This document shows positions 35,658 through 48,600 of a stretch of 64,000 nucleotides of DNA, piece after piece. Numbering within the stretch: the stretch's first letter is position 1; each line of letters opens with the position of its first letter. Position numbers and translations under genes: made by a program. Source of the DNA: Dipetalonema caudispina (Eukaryota > Nematoda > Chromadorea > Rhabditida > Onchocercidae); assembly GCA_013365325.1 (NCBI GenBank), contig JABVXV010000080.1, positions 153,384-217,383 of the forward strand, read 5' to 3'. Under the pieces are notes generated by a model, which saw only the letters and a list, made by a program, of their open reading frames with translations, was not told the origin of the DNA and made no database searches.

Positions 35658-35778
35658 TTTTTTGCTCAGTTGAATATTAGGCCATATTTCTTCCGTCAAT
35701 GAGAATCAATCGACATGCCGTTCAATTATGTTTGGGACAAGACAAAACTCCACTTGAGATCAATGAGAGCAGTGCTGT
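35658..35778 (+). repeat. 121-bp gap-flank repeat, right copy
   Basis: Same 121 bases as 35437-35557, immediately after the gap. Confidence 0.9.
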
Positions 35779-36610
35779 ACAAAGTAGCAGTATTGAATGT
35801 TAGTTACGACTTGGATTTACGACTTCTCGTATTTATTTATTTTCCGTGTTATATGTGCAATTGCCCCTTATTCTTTAATTTCACTGCTAGAAATGCTGAT
35901 GCGATTAATTTTAATCAGATTTGAAATATTAAATTAATATAAGGACTATGTGTTATCCACGAGGAAATGAAAGATTTAAATGAATCAAGCGATTCACAGT
36001 CTGACTTGTGGTGGAATTGACAAATTTTTTAATTTTAATTCGTGATGAGAATGCATTTTGGCGTAGCACACAGTGAAGTATGATGACGTGAACCAAAGAT
36101 AAGATAACGGAAATGAATAGAGTATCGATTAATAATTAAATTTATCACACCATGGGACATTGAGTAGACTGGCTTCCAAGAAGATGGTAAAATTGGTTGA
36201 CGAGACGAAATCGGAGATGTGATTTTAAAGAGGCAGATCAGCATAACTGTTCCAGCATATGATCATATTTCAAGTGTGCCAAGAATGTTGTTATCAAACA
36301 CTGAGAGATGTTGATACTTTTGCTGATTTCATCTGGTTCATAAGTAAAATGATTGGAGGAAGAGAGGTTGGGAAATTAAAATGGGAAGGATGGAGAATTT
36401 TTGATTTTGTGAGAAACAGATTGATAGATATTGACAGGTTGATACTGGCAATTAATATGTACGTTTAGTTCTATGATTAGAATAAAACAAGTTCTACGAA
36501 GAGATTGTAAATAAAGATTTTGAGTACGGAAGTAGCCAGCTTTAATTAATGAATTCATCTGGTTCATCCCATCATTCCATTCTCTTATTTCTTTCGGTTG
36601 CTGGAATATA

Positions 36611-36660
36611 TTCTCTCTCTCCTTCTCTTTCTAGAGAGAGAGAAAGAGAGAGAGAGAGAG
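36611..36660. repeat. CT/GA imperfect inverted repeat
   Basis: A CT-rich run turns at a central CTAG into a GA run, so the two halves are roughly complementary and could fold back. Confidence 0.75.
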
Positions 36661-37253
36661 TTCATCAGCGCACACTTTTACATTTTCTTCCCTATCTGAT
36701 CATTACTTTTTTTAATGATAAATTTTTTTGCCGAATTTCATCGAATTTTTACGCAGTTTTCTTGTCCTTTTTTCCTTTATTTGAACATTTTATTCTTCCA
36801 ATTTCGCTGAACATTATCATTCTCACTACGATTTCCTTCTTTTGTAAAATTTGCAGTTTCTGGCGGAGAAAAAAAACGACAATTTGAAGGTCATTTTTCA
36901 TAAAATTTACTTATGCAAAATAGATTATTGTATTCATTTCCTGAAAAAGTGTCTAAAATCATCACACTTTTAATCAAAAATTATTACATTTTAAATCTTG
37001 TAATTAGAGTATGCTTTCTTTAAGAAAAACGATTATTGAATTATTTTGATTTTCTTGTATCAATAAATGAAATTCTGTTCTTTTTCTTTCTTAAAACAGA
37101 TCGAAAGTTTTTAAAAGAATTTCTAGAAAATACTAAATTTATAAAAAAATTTTTGAGCATAGAAATTTCCGTAGTTCGATAAATTTTTTTTGCGGATGGA
37201 ATAAAATCCGAAAGACAGGAATAAAATTAATTTGCATTTTACTATTGCACACA

Positions 37254-37260
37254 TATTTAG
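37254..37260 (+). other. Probable trans-splice acceptor of the dehydrogenase gene
   Basis: ATATTTAG ends three bases before the ATG, a typical spacing for a nematode spliced-leader site. Confidence 0.45.
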
Positions 37261-37263
37261 TTA

Positions 37264-40200
37264 ATGGCAACTAACTTATCCAAAGCAACTTCACGACTAT
37301 CACAACACTCCATATATGGACCTCGACATCTGCAATTTCGACAAGTGCTCGGGAAGGTATGCAAAATCAATTTTTTGTTTTCCCTTTAATGTGAACAGAG
37401 GATTTCGTAATTCTTATAGCGATCCGGAATTCCTTTTTTGATAGCAGAACTTGGAAATTGTTTGATTCATCTTATTCATTGTACGGAACAGAATCACAAC
37501 CTGAGAATGGTAAGAAATAAATGTGTTCATCCTGCAGATGAAATAAATGATAATACTGTAATCCTCTTTATGGGACCTAATTCCGGTTACCGTATGATAA
37601 TTTAACTTCTTTACAGAAGCGGTAACTCCCATTTAACTGATCTCATTTTATGTGGATTCATGTAATTATTTATTCAATTTCATCGTTTCCTGTGTACAGT
37701 TCAATTAATCATTACTATTTCCGGGAAATGATTGATTTTCAGTTTATCGACAAAAGCATCAATCCATATGTTGATGAATGGGAAGCACAGAAACATTTTC
37801 CAGCACATACTTTATTTAAAAAATTAGGACTACTTGGTATCTTCGGTGTTAATAAACCGGCTGGTATGATTTTTTTTCGGTAAATACCGGAACTAGAACA
37901 TAAAAAGTGACCGTTATTTGGCAATATCTACATGCCTTAAGCATTTCACTAATCAAGAAAAGGTCATTATTTCCAGGTTATGGTGGTCTTGGCCTGGATT
38001 TTAGTTATTCGGTAGCCGTAGCTGAAGAATTGGGCCGAATCAATTGTGCAGCTATTCCGATGGCTATAGCTGTTCAGGTTTCAATTTCTTTTCTGAATTT
38101 TTTATAAATTCGGAATTGGAGAATTATTAGAGATGGAACTTTTACTTACAATTTGAAATTTGTCTTCATTTTTTTCGTAAATAACTATAAGAACTAATAG
38201 TTGTTGATGATCGATAAGGCGATTTAAGACTTTATGAAGCTTTCATATGTAGTCGGTAAACAAATTAGGTAGGAATTGAAAGATCTTTAAGCAAATATGT
38301 AGTCAGATATGGCTACGCCAGCGTTATCCACACATGGAAGTGATTATTTGAAGCGTGAATTTCTTCGTGCTACTTTGGAAGGTGATTTGGTGGCATGTTT
38401 GGGTGTATCAGAAGCTTGTGCTGGAAGTGATGTTGCTGGTAAATTCTTAATTTTTAAACAATTAAATTCAGTTGTTTGTTTTCGGGTGGTACAACACTGC
38501 AAAAGGTTTATTAAATAAATACAAAATTTGATGATGTTAGCAATTTTCTTTCTGGAAAGTGATTTCAGCAATCCGAACTACCGCTCGTTGGCATGGAAGT
38601 GATTTGATCATTGATGGTAGTAAGCAATGGATAACAAATGGTACACAAGCAGATTGGATTTGTTTGCTAGCTAATACAAATGATAACCCATCACCACATC
38701 GAAATAAGAGCCTTATATGTGTGCCATTGAATGAGCCAGGTGAATTACTCCGAATTTTACTTATCTATTAAGTTGTAAGATGTTCTACGAATTCCTTGAA
38801 GTTTGCTACTCTAATCGAAATGCTTATTTTTGCATCAATGTGATAATTAGGGATAGCAAATAAGAAATTTTTGAATTCAATTGAGATATCTTGAACACAA
38901 CAATTGCCGATTACTTCCTTCGTTCAATACCTTACTACTTCAGGTGTACATCGCTCGAATCGTATTGAAAAGCTTGGCATGCATAGTTCCGATACTGCTG
39001 AGATTTACTTTGATAGTGTTCGGGTACCAAGCCGAAATATAATTGGCCAAGAAGGACATGGCTTTGTCTATCAGATGTTGCAATTCCAGGATGAACGGCT
39101 TGTCGCTATTGCTGTGCGTAAGTTTCTGGATCACCACCAATAGATAATAAGATGTAATCTGATTTGTAATATCAATTCGTCGTACTATCACAGCTGCTGT
39201 GTATGGTTTCAATAAATACTGCTTGATGACATTTAAATTCCTTAGTCTTTTTAGATTTCTACCACATGTCTTCTTAAATATCATAAGAAATCCTCTTCAT
39301 TATCATGTTTAATTATCACTTCATCTTTCTTCCTTAGTGTTAATTACTCATCCGAAATTTTCTCATCTAATTTAATTTTTCATCACATTCAGTACTTGAA
39401 CCGATGCAAAAAATTATCGATATGACAATTGCTTACACTCGACAGAGACGTGTTTTCGACAAAAGCGTTTTGGACAATCAGGTATGCATCTTTAACTCTT
39501 CTCTTTTCCTTACGAATTTATGCCAAGAAAAAAAAATTGGTAATAATAACTGCTCATCTATTTATGATAAAGGTAAGTGTGAAATGATGTTGCATGTTGT
39601 TGTATTAATTTTACTTATAAATAGCCTTTATTGGAGAGTACCAATCTTTTCATGTAATTTTTACCATTATTTCATCTATTCTTTTTTTTTTTGATTTTAA
39701 TATATTTGGCTATAAGAAAAAAGCAAAAAATTCTCTTGAAAGCATATAAAATCGGAAAGATTTATTTATTGATTTATTTTGAAGGATTTAAGTGTTACTC
39801 ACTTTTCTAAGAAAAATGCAGCACACATTTTTTTATATCATTTTTTTGAAATTAAAATTTTAAGATTGTGCACTATCGTTTGGCTGAGCTACAGACAGAC
39901 ATTGAAGCGGTTCGATCACTATTATATCGAGCTGTTATGGAACGGCTACTCGGAAAAGATGTTACAATGCTGGCCAGTATGGGTAAACTAAAAGCTTCAC
40001 GTCTGGCCAGAGCAGTGACCGATTCTTGCATGCAGGTATAAATTTTTTATGATTTTCGCATAAGACTCTGAAAAGATAACTGAAACTTTTATTCCCGACA
40101 AACTTTTTGTGTAAGGACTTGGCCATTGATTTATACTATCTCTGTTATATCACCAAAGTGGTGGTGACATTTGTTTGGGTCTGTGTTAAATCTACCTTTT

Positions 40201-40595
40201 AGCATAAGCACATTGCTAATCGGCTTAAAATATACAGGTAGCTATGAACAACATTCAGAGAAAACTTCGGTAAGGATTAGGATTGTTTCCTTGATGGATA
40301 CGTATGCTAATATTTTAGTACTTCCTTCAATGAAATAGTTCATAATTTAATAGTTGAAAATGAAGTTTCTTTACAATGTCATCGTTTCAAATTCAAGAAC
40401 GTGAATTTTTTAATTTTCAAATCATTCCAGACATTTTCAAACAAGAATTACTTACAGTTTTGGGGTGGTAATGGCTATGAATGGAACAATTTGATCAGTC
40501 GTTATCATCGAGATTTTCGATTATTCTCAATTGCCGGTGGTTGTGATGAAGTGATGCTCAGAATTATTTCAAAACGGATGAATATGATAAAATAA
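37264..40595 (+). CDS. Acyl-CoA dehydrogenase, LCAD/IVD-type active site
   Basis: Nine exons join in phase to 406 residues: 37264-37356, 37743-37863, 37977-38077, 38303-38438, 38569-38739, 38944-39117, 39393-39481, 39865-40035, 40431-40595. This FAD enzyme makes the alpha-beta double bond in acyl-CoA thioesters and passes electrons to ETF. The helical N-domain has LGLLGIFGVNKPAGYGGLGL. The flavin/substrate beta domain has SEACAGSDVA, GSKQWITNGTQAD and KLGMHSSDTAEIYF. The C-domain has AYTRQRRVFDK and QFWGGNGYEW. A Glu at residue 258 (QDERLV) sits where LCAD and isovaleryl-CoA dehydrogenase carry the catalytic base, while the MCAD-type position near the C-terminus is Gly (AGGCDE). The N-terminus is basic but short, so mitochondrial import is plausible, not proven. 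Substrate is uncertain. TTTAG lies 3 bases before the ATG. Confidence 0.93.
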
Positions 40596-40600
40596 ATAAA
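40591..40600 (+). terminator. Polyadenylation signals overlapping the stop codon
   Basis: Two overlapping AATAAA hexamers (40591 and 40595) begin inside or at the stop of the dehydrogenase gene. A 3' UTR of only about 20 bases is implied if they are used. Confidence 0.5.
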
Positions 40601-43600
40601 GTTTTTGGCAATTATTTCTGTTTATTATACACATGCTGCAAGTATTGCTGTAATACAATTAAAATTTGGGTGGTTGAAAGGAACAGCGGAAATCAAATTA
40701 TCAGGGACCTACGTCACAGTTGGGGTGGAATTTCTCTTCAATAAAATTCCTTCAAGCACTTTGCATGATAATCAAACTGCAGAAATATCAGTAATTTATC
40801 CAAAAAAAAAAAAATCCAAAAAATTTCCTTTTTTTTTTGCTTCATTTCGAAAAATATAAGCTACACTTTGAAATGTGAAATGAAATTTATAATTCACTTC
40901 CATTATAACACTACATTTATGCGCTTTTTACAACATCTGACGTTTTTTTTTACAAAAGTCATTTAATAATTTCTCGTTTGTATGTTGCAGAAAATCCTGA
41001 AAATTAGCCGGAAGTGCAAGAAGTGTAAAAGCCTTTCGTTTTTCCTTCCACCCATAAGTTGTGGTTTTTTATTTTTTTTTTTCTGTTTCCAACACTTAGC
41101 TTGCACAAATTAACCACTCCATGATGGTCCGTTATTACAAACAATTTGCTTATTTCGTAAGTGCTAATAAACGGTCAATTTCAATCTTCATCCTTCCTAA
41201 CTTTTCTCCAAACCATTTTCCGCCTTTTACTTTCTTTATTACTCTTTCACTAAACGTAGTGTAATCAATTCCAAGGAAATGAAATTGTTAAATTTTAGTG
41301 GCAATTGACAAAAAACTGTATCAGATTTTAAAACGTCTAAAAAATTAATCGACGGCAGGATTTCTAAAAATATGTATTGACTCACATTAAATTTTCCAAT
41401 AAATTTTTTAAAATAGTACTGAACTGTAGAACTGTTACCATAGTAAATGTTATCTTAAAAAATATATATATATATATAATTTGATCATTAATCTGACAGT
41501 AAATGTTACCTTTTTCATTCTTTTTTACTTCTTGTAATACAATTTTTAGCAATATTGATTCTGTACTTCAAAACTTTTACAGTGTGCTCATTATTCCTTC
41601 AGATATCTGAAGATTCTACTGATTGATGTACTTCTTAAAATCTCATATAGGAACTTGATAGAGTAGAGTCTGCTAATTTCAAAGGAATTCTTTTTCTCTT
41701 ACATTTAGCCTAGAAATAAGCAAAGTTAAAAGGGAGCTTTTCAATACAGCTGAATGAAAATTAGTTCAATAAAAATGAAATTTCGAAACATAAAAAGAAG
41801 TAAAAGCATAATCGCTATATTTAGAATTATTTGCTTAGTAGGATTTTATTACATATGAATAAATAAAAGAAGAAAAATGAAGTGAATGCCATAACTTACT
41901 ATTTAAAGTAATGATTTATTTCATAAAGTATAGCCTAATTCTTAATTTTTCTACTAACAAAAACAAAATTCGATTCTGATTTTAATGAAGGCATTTTCTT
42001 TCTTTTTAATTTTAGCTATAAATTGAGATGTTTTTAATTTTGCTTGTATGAAATAAATCTAACATATATTTATGGATGTTGTCTTCAGAATCAATACTTC
42101 ATATTCAGACCTTTTTTTTGTTTTATCACTAAGATTTTATAGTTTTCAACGGTGTGCAATATTTAAAGAATTATTTTTTCACAATTCTTTTTTTCCTTTT
42201 CTCAAACTTTTATCTTAAACATTGTGGTTAGGTAAGCTTAATGATATTGCTATCTCGTATGAATGAAATATTTCAAAGTTGAGAAATCGAGAATCTCAGT
42301 TGAAAAATGCTGACCTTCTATTTTACAGAGCTCAATTTCAATTTTCAATCAAAATTTCCTGCTTTTAAAACACCATTTGTTCAAAATTTAATGATTTATG
42401 ATGCGAAATTCATTTACAAGGAGTTTGTTTAAACAGCAGAATTTTGCATATAGTTTATAAGAAAAAGAGTTTCCATTTTGTTTTGTCAAAAAAGCACCAA
42501 ATTTTGAACAATGAAAGTTAGCAAGTTTTTTTTTCGAAAATTTTACTGCACTTAAGTGATTTTTTTTAGGGGAGTAATTCTTTTTAGGGCATCCAAATGG
42601 CTTAAAAATGAAGATTTATTTAACTAAAAATTTCACAAAAACTGTAAAAATCATTTAATTGGAGTGGAATGAATAGCTAACAAATATTGAAAAGAATGTA
42701 TCTCAGTTATAGCATACTATCCATCCTTCGATCAGTCCTTGTGGCCCAATGGTAAAAAATATAATTCGATGGAAGATGTCCGTGCGTGATTGATTCATTC
42801 CATTGAATCTGTCAATCACACATGGACATTTTTCATAAGATTATATTTTTTTATTAATCAGTTTTCAATTTTTTTTTTTTTTTTGAACTTTTTAATCAGT
42901 TCGAATTTCGTTTAGTAACTGTATTCCACACAGTTTTCTTTGTTTTTGCTCAATATTTTATTCTATTAAAATTTATGTGTTCGTTTTTCGGTGGACCATT
43001 TAGGTAGGACTAAACGTATTCAGGTAAGATTGACCCATTTGTACTGTTGGCTATTTAACATTAGACATCAAAATGTTTTGATACACAAAGAGAATGGGTG
43101 ACATTTATTCTTTCCAAAAAGAGAATTCATTAGCTAATGATGGCACATTTTCCGAATGTATACAAAGATGAATAAATTTATAAGTTTAAAGTATTCTAAG
43201 TTTAACAAGTATGTCCTTCTACTCAATCCTAAAGCCTAGTCTTCTGCACCATCGAACATTTTTATTTATAAGAGAGGAAAAGTATTCCAATTCGTCGTCT
43301 CTCCGCAGTCTTTCTATTTCCAGTCCAAATAATAAAGTTCTAATCCCTTGGCTTTGCACAAAGCATTGGAAAAAGCAAAGCAAATGTTTCCGTTATTTAT
43401 TATAATGCAAGAAAAAAAAAACATATCCAATATGAAACATCGTGAATAAATTCGAACTGATAAATGTGTAAAGAGAGTTATGAATGTAACCGGAATACTC
43501 TTTTAACTTTCCGGTTTCATCAATATTAAGACAGATCCAAATAATCGTTTTTCCTTCATTGTTACCTGTGAGTAGGGCACCTTTTTTATAAATGAGGTGG

Positions 43601-45695
43601 ATGAGATGTCATAGTTATTGAAAAAATGCACTTTACAAATATTTTCTCACAACCATAAACGACTATCAATTACCAATCGAAGATTCAATCTTTTCAACCT
43701 GTCGTATCTTTTTATGTGTGTCACAGACGTGAAACTTGAAACTGATGTATGTTCCATGCATATATTAAAGTATTTTTTTTGCATTCAAATTTGCTAAAGC
43801 ACATTTTTCATCTTTGATAAATTTTCGAATTTTTAAAATAGATTTAATTTTCCATCAAATTCGAGCAATAATCCGAATTAATTTGGTGCAAAACGAATTC
43901 TTCGCTTCCATGTACTTTTTATGATTCTGATATAATTGTTAACGTTTGTTGAATAAAGTATGATTTTTATGGAATTGAAGATTCAATTTTTTGGACACAG
44001 AAAATAGTAATGGAGAGAAGAAAAGGTCATATTACTAACTCTAAAACATTTCATTCCGGACATTTCGATATGGAAGCTATTACCGATATCGACTTCATAA
44101 AATATACCCGATAGCATTTTCTCAAAATTTCATCAAGAATAACTAACTTAGTCTTCTTTTGATTCTCAGTCTCCAACTCAAAATTGTTGAAAATACTTTT
44201 TTTCCTTAGAAACATTGCATTATTTCATTTTTTTTTCTTTAAAAAGAAAGTGGAGATTAAGTTTCTTGAAAAACTCTAATAATTCAAAGTTGAAAAGCAA
44301 AAATTAAAAAAAAACTTTATCGACTTTCCATGTTTCTCTTTTTTAATCATTTATTTATACGATCCATCTATTTTGTTGGAATTTTTTTCTTAAGAAGAAT
44401 TAAGGTTCCTCTCTCGGAAGAATACGAGACAAAAACCGTTTTATCCTGTTCTATACGACATTCGGTCTTCCTTCCATAATATATCGTAGTATTGGATATC
44501 GCCAAATCTCTACTTCATCTTTTGTCCAAAATGAACCGAATATTCATTGCATAATTAATTTACAACCCCGATATATAATTCTCGTTTAACATTTGTCAAA
44601 GCTAGCCATTCCAATCAGTTCTACAAATGCCTTAATTAATTTTTTAAAAATTGCCAACGTTGTAATATGCTTAATTTGCTTAATTTATCAAAATTTCGGT
44701 CTAAAATTATTGTAAAACTGAGAAATTAGTCGTCCAAATTTTCGAATTAAAATATACGTTGTAATGAATGTATGCATGAAAGAACACAATGCCATTAATA
44801 ATATTAGTTGACTTATATAATATTAGTTTGACCTATGAAAATTAATATTTTTCTTTAAAGTTAAGAATTTTGGCTAAGAATCACGAATATTTTAGTGTGG
44901 AATGAATTACAAAATCAATTAGAGTTACTACTAAAAATTTACGAATTTTCCGAAAAAAATTTTTTTTTAAAAAAAAAAGTTATATAAATAAATGTTTTCA
45001 CTACTTATAGATTATTATAAATTATTTTTTCTCAATTTTTTAACCATTTTTCCTCGTTTTATGAAATTTTTGCATAAAGAAATCTCTGAGGAATTTCAAC
45101 CCGAAAAATATTTGAAAAAATGATGAAGGACCAAAGCAGGATGACAACACTGCTTATCAGTGAGCCATAAAGGCTTACATTAGCTAACTTGTTAATGGGC
45201 TTCAACGAAGCCTAGAAATTTGTTCAGCCTTTCTCAACAATCTTTGATTCCCTCAACTTTTTTTCTTCCAAATATCCCTTCATAAATTGCAATTTACTTA
45301 CTTTTCTTCAGGATTTCAATTTCTTTTTCTTTCCCTTTTTCTTATCTTATAATTTACCGTTAATTTTATTTTAATCAGTTAAAATGAAATGTTTATAACT
45401 ATCGATAACTTGACCAACAGCTAGAGATGATGCCATTATCAACACTGATAACTATCCATGAAGCGTACATACGTATAACTATCTAACGTGTATCAATGAT
45501 TAGCTTAAAATAAAGATATGAAATATATCGTAGTAATCCTTTCTTGCAACCGATATCTATCAATTCGAAGTCGAATAGGCAAATAGGAAGTTTACTTATG
45601 TCAAATATTATTTCTCAGAAATTGTTGAAAAAAATGGATTTCAGATTAATTTTGAATTTCTTTTAATTCTTCCTGATTAATAGGCTAAAATCAGT
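40596..45695. other. 5.1-kb intergenic region
   Basis: AT-rich, with A/T homopolymers, a short TA run near 41462 and a strong hairpin at 42754-42851. I recognise no protein gene in it. Confidence 0.6.
42754..42851. ncRNA. Candidate pri-miRNA-like hairpin
   Basis: The arms 42754-42793 and 42812-42851 pair over about 40 positions with only about three mismatches (a 2-base internal loop and one C-A) and a few G-U wobbles. The 18-base apical part can form another short stem with a 6-base loop. Stem length, small internal loops and loop size fit a primary microRNA hairpin; the inner 22-base arms would be the mature strands. I do not recognise the sequence as a known family. A transposon-derived palindrome is the main alternative, and the strand is undetermined. 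Confidence 0.4.
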
Positions 45696-48600
45696 ATGAT
45701 TACTTCAAGTTATCCACGAACTGTTCACAAATCATTAATATTTGTTATATTGTTTCGGCATGCTATCACAACATCTACCAGATCGTGTTCTGTAAGTTTT
45801 TTTCTTATACTTCCTTTAATTAATTATGATATTTTGACAATTCATCGGCTACTTTGATAATACTATCCAGGAAGGACTGCGAGCAAAATTTCTGAAATCT
45901 TAATTAGATAAGATTCTGTATCTGATCCTAGCCAATTAGTCTTTTTCAGGAAATTACATTTTTGCGTAAATGTCTTAAAATCTCTGATAGCTACTTTTAT
46001 GATACTTGAGCTTTTATGCAACAGTATATAAAAATCTTTTCAACTGTCAAAAGATTGTGACTGTTAAGCTTAGCTGGAAGCAACGTGATATATGATAAAA
46101 TTGGAACAATGATAATAGTCGTGCATGCTTAGTTATAAATAAAGCTAATTATTAGAATTTTAGAAATCGATACCGAAATCGGTGACGAAGATTGAATATG
46201 ATAGAATATACCAACAGTAAGTTTGATTCGTATATTTCGAGAAATATAGATTGAATTTCTGAAATTTTGCATATGTTTTTGCTAGCTCATCTTATTACCG
46301 AAAGCTCATCGTGATGCACTCAAAATATATCTCTATTTGCCGGCGTAAAATCTTGTAAAATTAACCCCCGCTATGTGCAGTATTGTTTTTTTTAATGTTT
46401 TAAAGGAGGTCTTCCTGATCTAACGAACAAAGTTCTTAAAAACTCATTCTCAGAAAGAACAATTTCCAAACTTCTTATAAGGCGTAAAATCACTGCTGTG
46501 GGAAACAAAACTCATATATATGAGTAACATAATCGCTCTCTGATCATCGTTAGGTAATCTGCAAATTTTTCTTTTTTTTTTTTCTTCAAGTGATCCGATT
46601 GCTTCAAACAAACAGAACCAACAGCTGCAGCAACACTTGGAAATGAATGTTAGCCATTTGCTCGATCAACTGATCGCAAGTCATGATCGCAGAATTAGGC
46701 CAAATTTTGGTCGTTAGTTTTGTCATTCTATACTATGTATATACCTGAACGGTTCCATATTAGCTTCTTAAAAATCTTGATATGTACCGTTGAATAAAGA
46801 CCAAAATCTTTCAAGTAGTTAGGGAAATCGATATTTAGCGATACATATTTGTTTCACTGATTACATTTCCGTTAATCGAACAAACTTATAAATATGGGGG
46901 TAAGAATTGACCATGGGATCAATTATCGGCTGATACTGAAAAATCAGAAAATCCACTGATTTTCATATACTCCATTAATTCAGATGTTCATGTCAATTAA
47001 TGTGTCGTTTGCTTTGGAAACTGAAATAATAAAAAAATCAATTCACGGATACATTTTGCGCTTCCAGGAAGATTCTATGAACTTTCTGGAAAAATAATCT
47101 AAAGTAATGGATTATTTTTCAGAAAGTTTATTTAGATCATCAAACATTTATTTAGATGATTTTTTTTTTGCAAAAAAAAGTATCTTCTGGAAAATAGTCA
47201 ACCTATTTTTTCTTTCCCTGCATATACTTCTTAAGTGGTCCATAATCATTATTTCTACTACATGTATCAAGAAAAATGTTAAGTTTACAAATGATTGTTT
47301 TGAGGAGGACCGATCGAAGTAAACGTTACCATTCATGTCACTACGATAAGTGCTGTTTCGGAAGTTTCCATGGTACTATTTTTTGTCAATTTCATTAAAA
47401 ACATTTCACAAGTTTTCTGGTTGTTTTAGTGAATTTTTTCCACTTTCTATTTCACTATTTATTCTTTTGGAATAATATTTTAATCGTATACAAAATTATG
47501 TCACTCCTATAGCAAACAATGAATTCAATCATAAATGAAAGTGGGAACAAAACAAGTGAATTCTGATTGCTTTCTTACACTTACGTTAATGATTAGTAAA
47601 ATCAAAGAAACTTGAACATGTATCATATGAAAAACATTGTTTGAAAATTCAAAAAAAAGAAGTTATGTCATTGTGTATCTCCGGTAAGTAGCGGGAAGAT
47701 CTCATTTCCCACGATAAGGTTAATTTGCAGGATTACACTGTTGTGTTGTATCTACGTCAGTTCTGGCGCGATAATCGTCTGGCATTTGAAAGTGCTGATG
47801 AGAGAGAGTTAACTATCGGAATCGATCTAATAAAGAGCATCTGGATTCCGGATACTTTTTTCCCCAATGAAAAGAAATCAATGTTTCATGATGCTACAAC
47901 ACATAACTCTTTTCTACGTATCGATAACCATGGGAACGTATTTCGTAGTATTAGGTAAAACTTTTTTTTCTTATTAATGTTTTCCAGATTATCGTGCTAG
48001 TCAAAAATCTTAACGTTGTGATCAACGATAGAATTCAAGGAAGAAATAGAAGGTATGGTATACAAAGTAGAAATATCAGAATAGTTGCCTAAAGAGAGGA
48101 AATGTTGCAAATCAAAGGGTTGTTAAAAGTTTAGCAAATTAAAATGCAATATCTTTCATTTCAGGCTTACAATAACAGCTAATTGTCCAATGAATTTGCA
48201 CAGTGTATGTTTAAATTTTACTTAAGTAAAGATGAAAGAAATAAAATGGAAAATACTAAATGATATAGAGATAAGAGAAATATTTGAAAATTTTTTTTCG
48301 TAGGCGTTTTTGCAAATAAATGAAACTTTAAATTCCATAATTTCATTTCGCTTTCTTTTTTTTCAATGCCCTTGCAATCAAAAATGACTATGTTATTAAT
48401 TTTTATTTCAGTTTCCTTTGGATGTCCAAGTTTGTGCTCTCGAACTTGAGGTACATTATCAATTATCAACCTTTCTCCAACCACTTATCAGCAGTCTCGA
48501 CAAACGAAAAATGATATGTATTCGGTGTAAACTCTCATTTCACATCCTTCAATGCATACATTTCATTTCATAATCACAAAGTTCTATCTGTTTTTTCTTG

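Larger units (their letters stand above)
34859..37263. other. Intergenic region, clpf-1 to acyl-CoA dehydrogenase gene
   Basis: It holds an assembly gap with duplicated flanks, a CT/GA inverted repeat (36611-36660) and AT-rich sequence. No open frame shows family features. Confidence 0.6.

Noticed and set aside
35478..35702. Open frames across the N run
   Set aside because: They read through undefined bases and depend on the duplicated gap flanks.
38309..38518. Independent short gene starting at ATG 38309
   Set aside because: It is exon 4 of the acyl-CoA dehydrogenase, joined in phase on both sides.
42740..42765. tRNA-like segment GTGGCCCAATGG
   Set aside because: No T-arm GTTCRA or acceptor complement follows at the right distance; the region is instead the base of the long hairpin.
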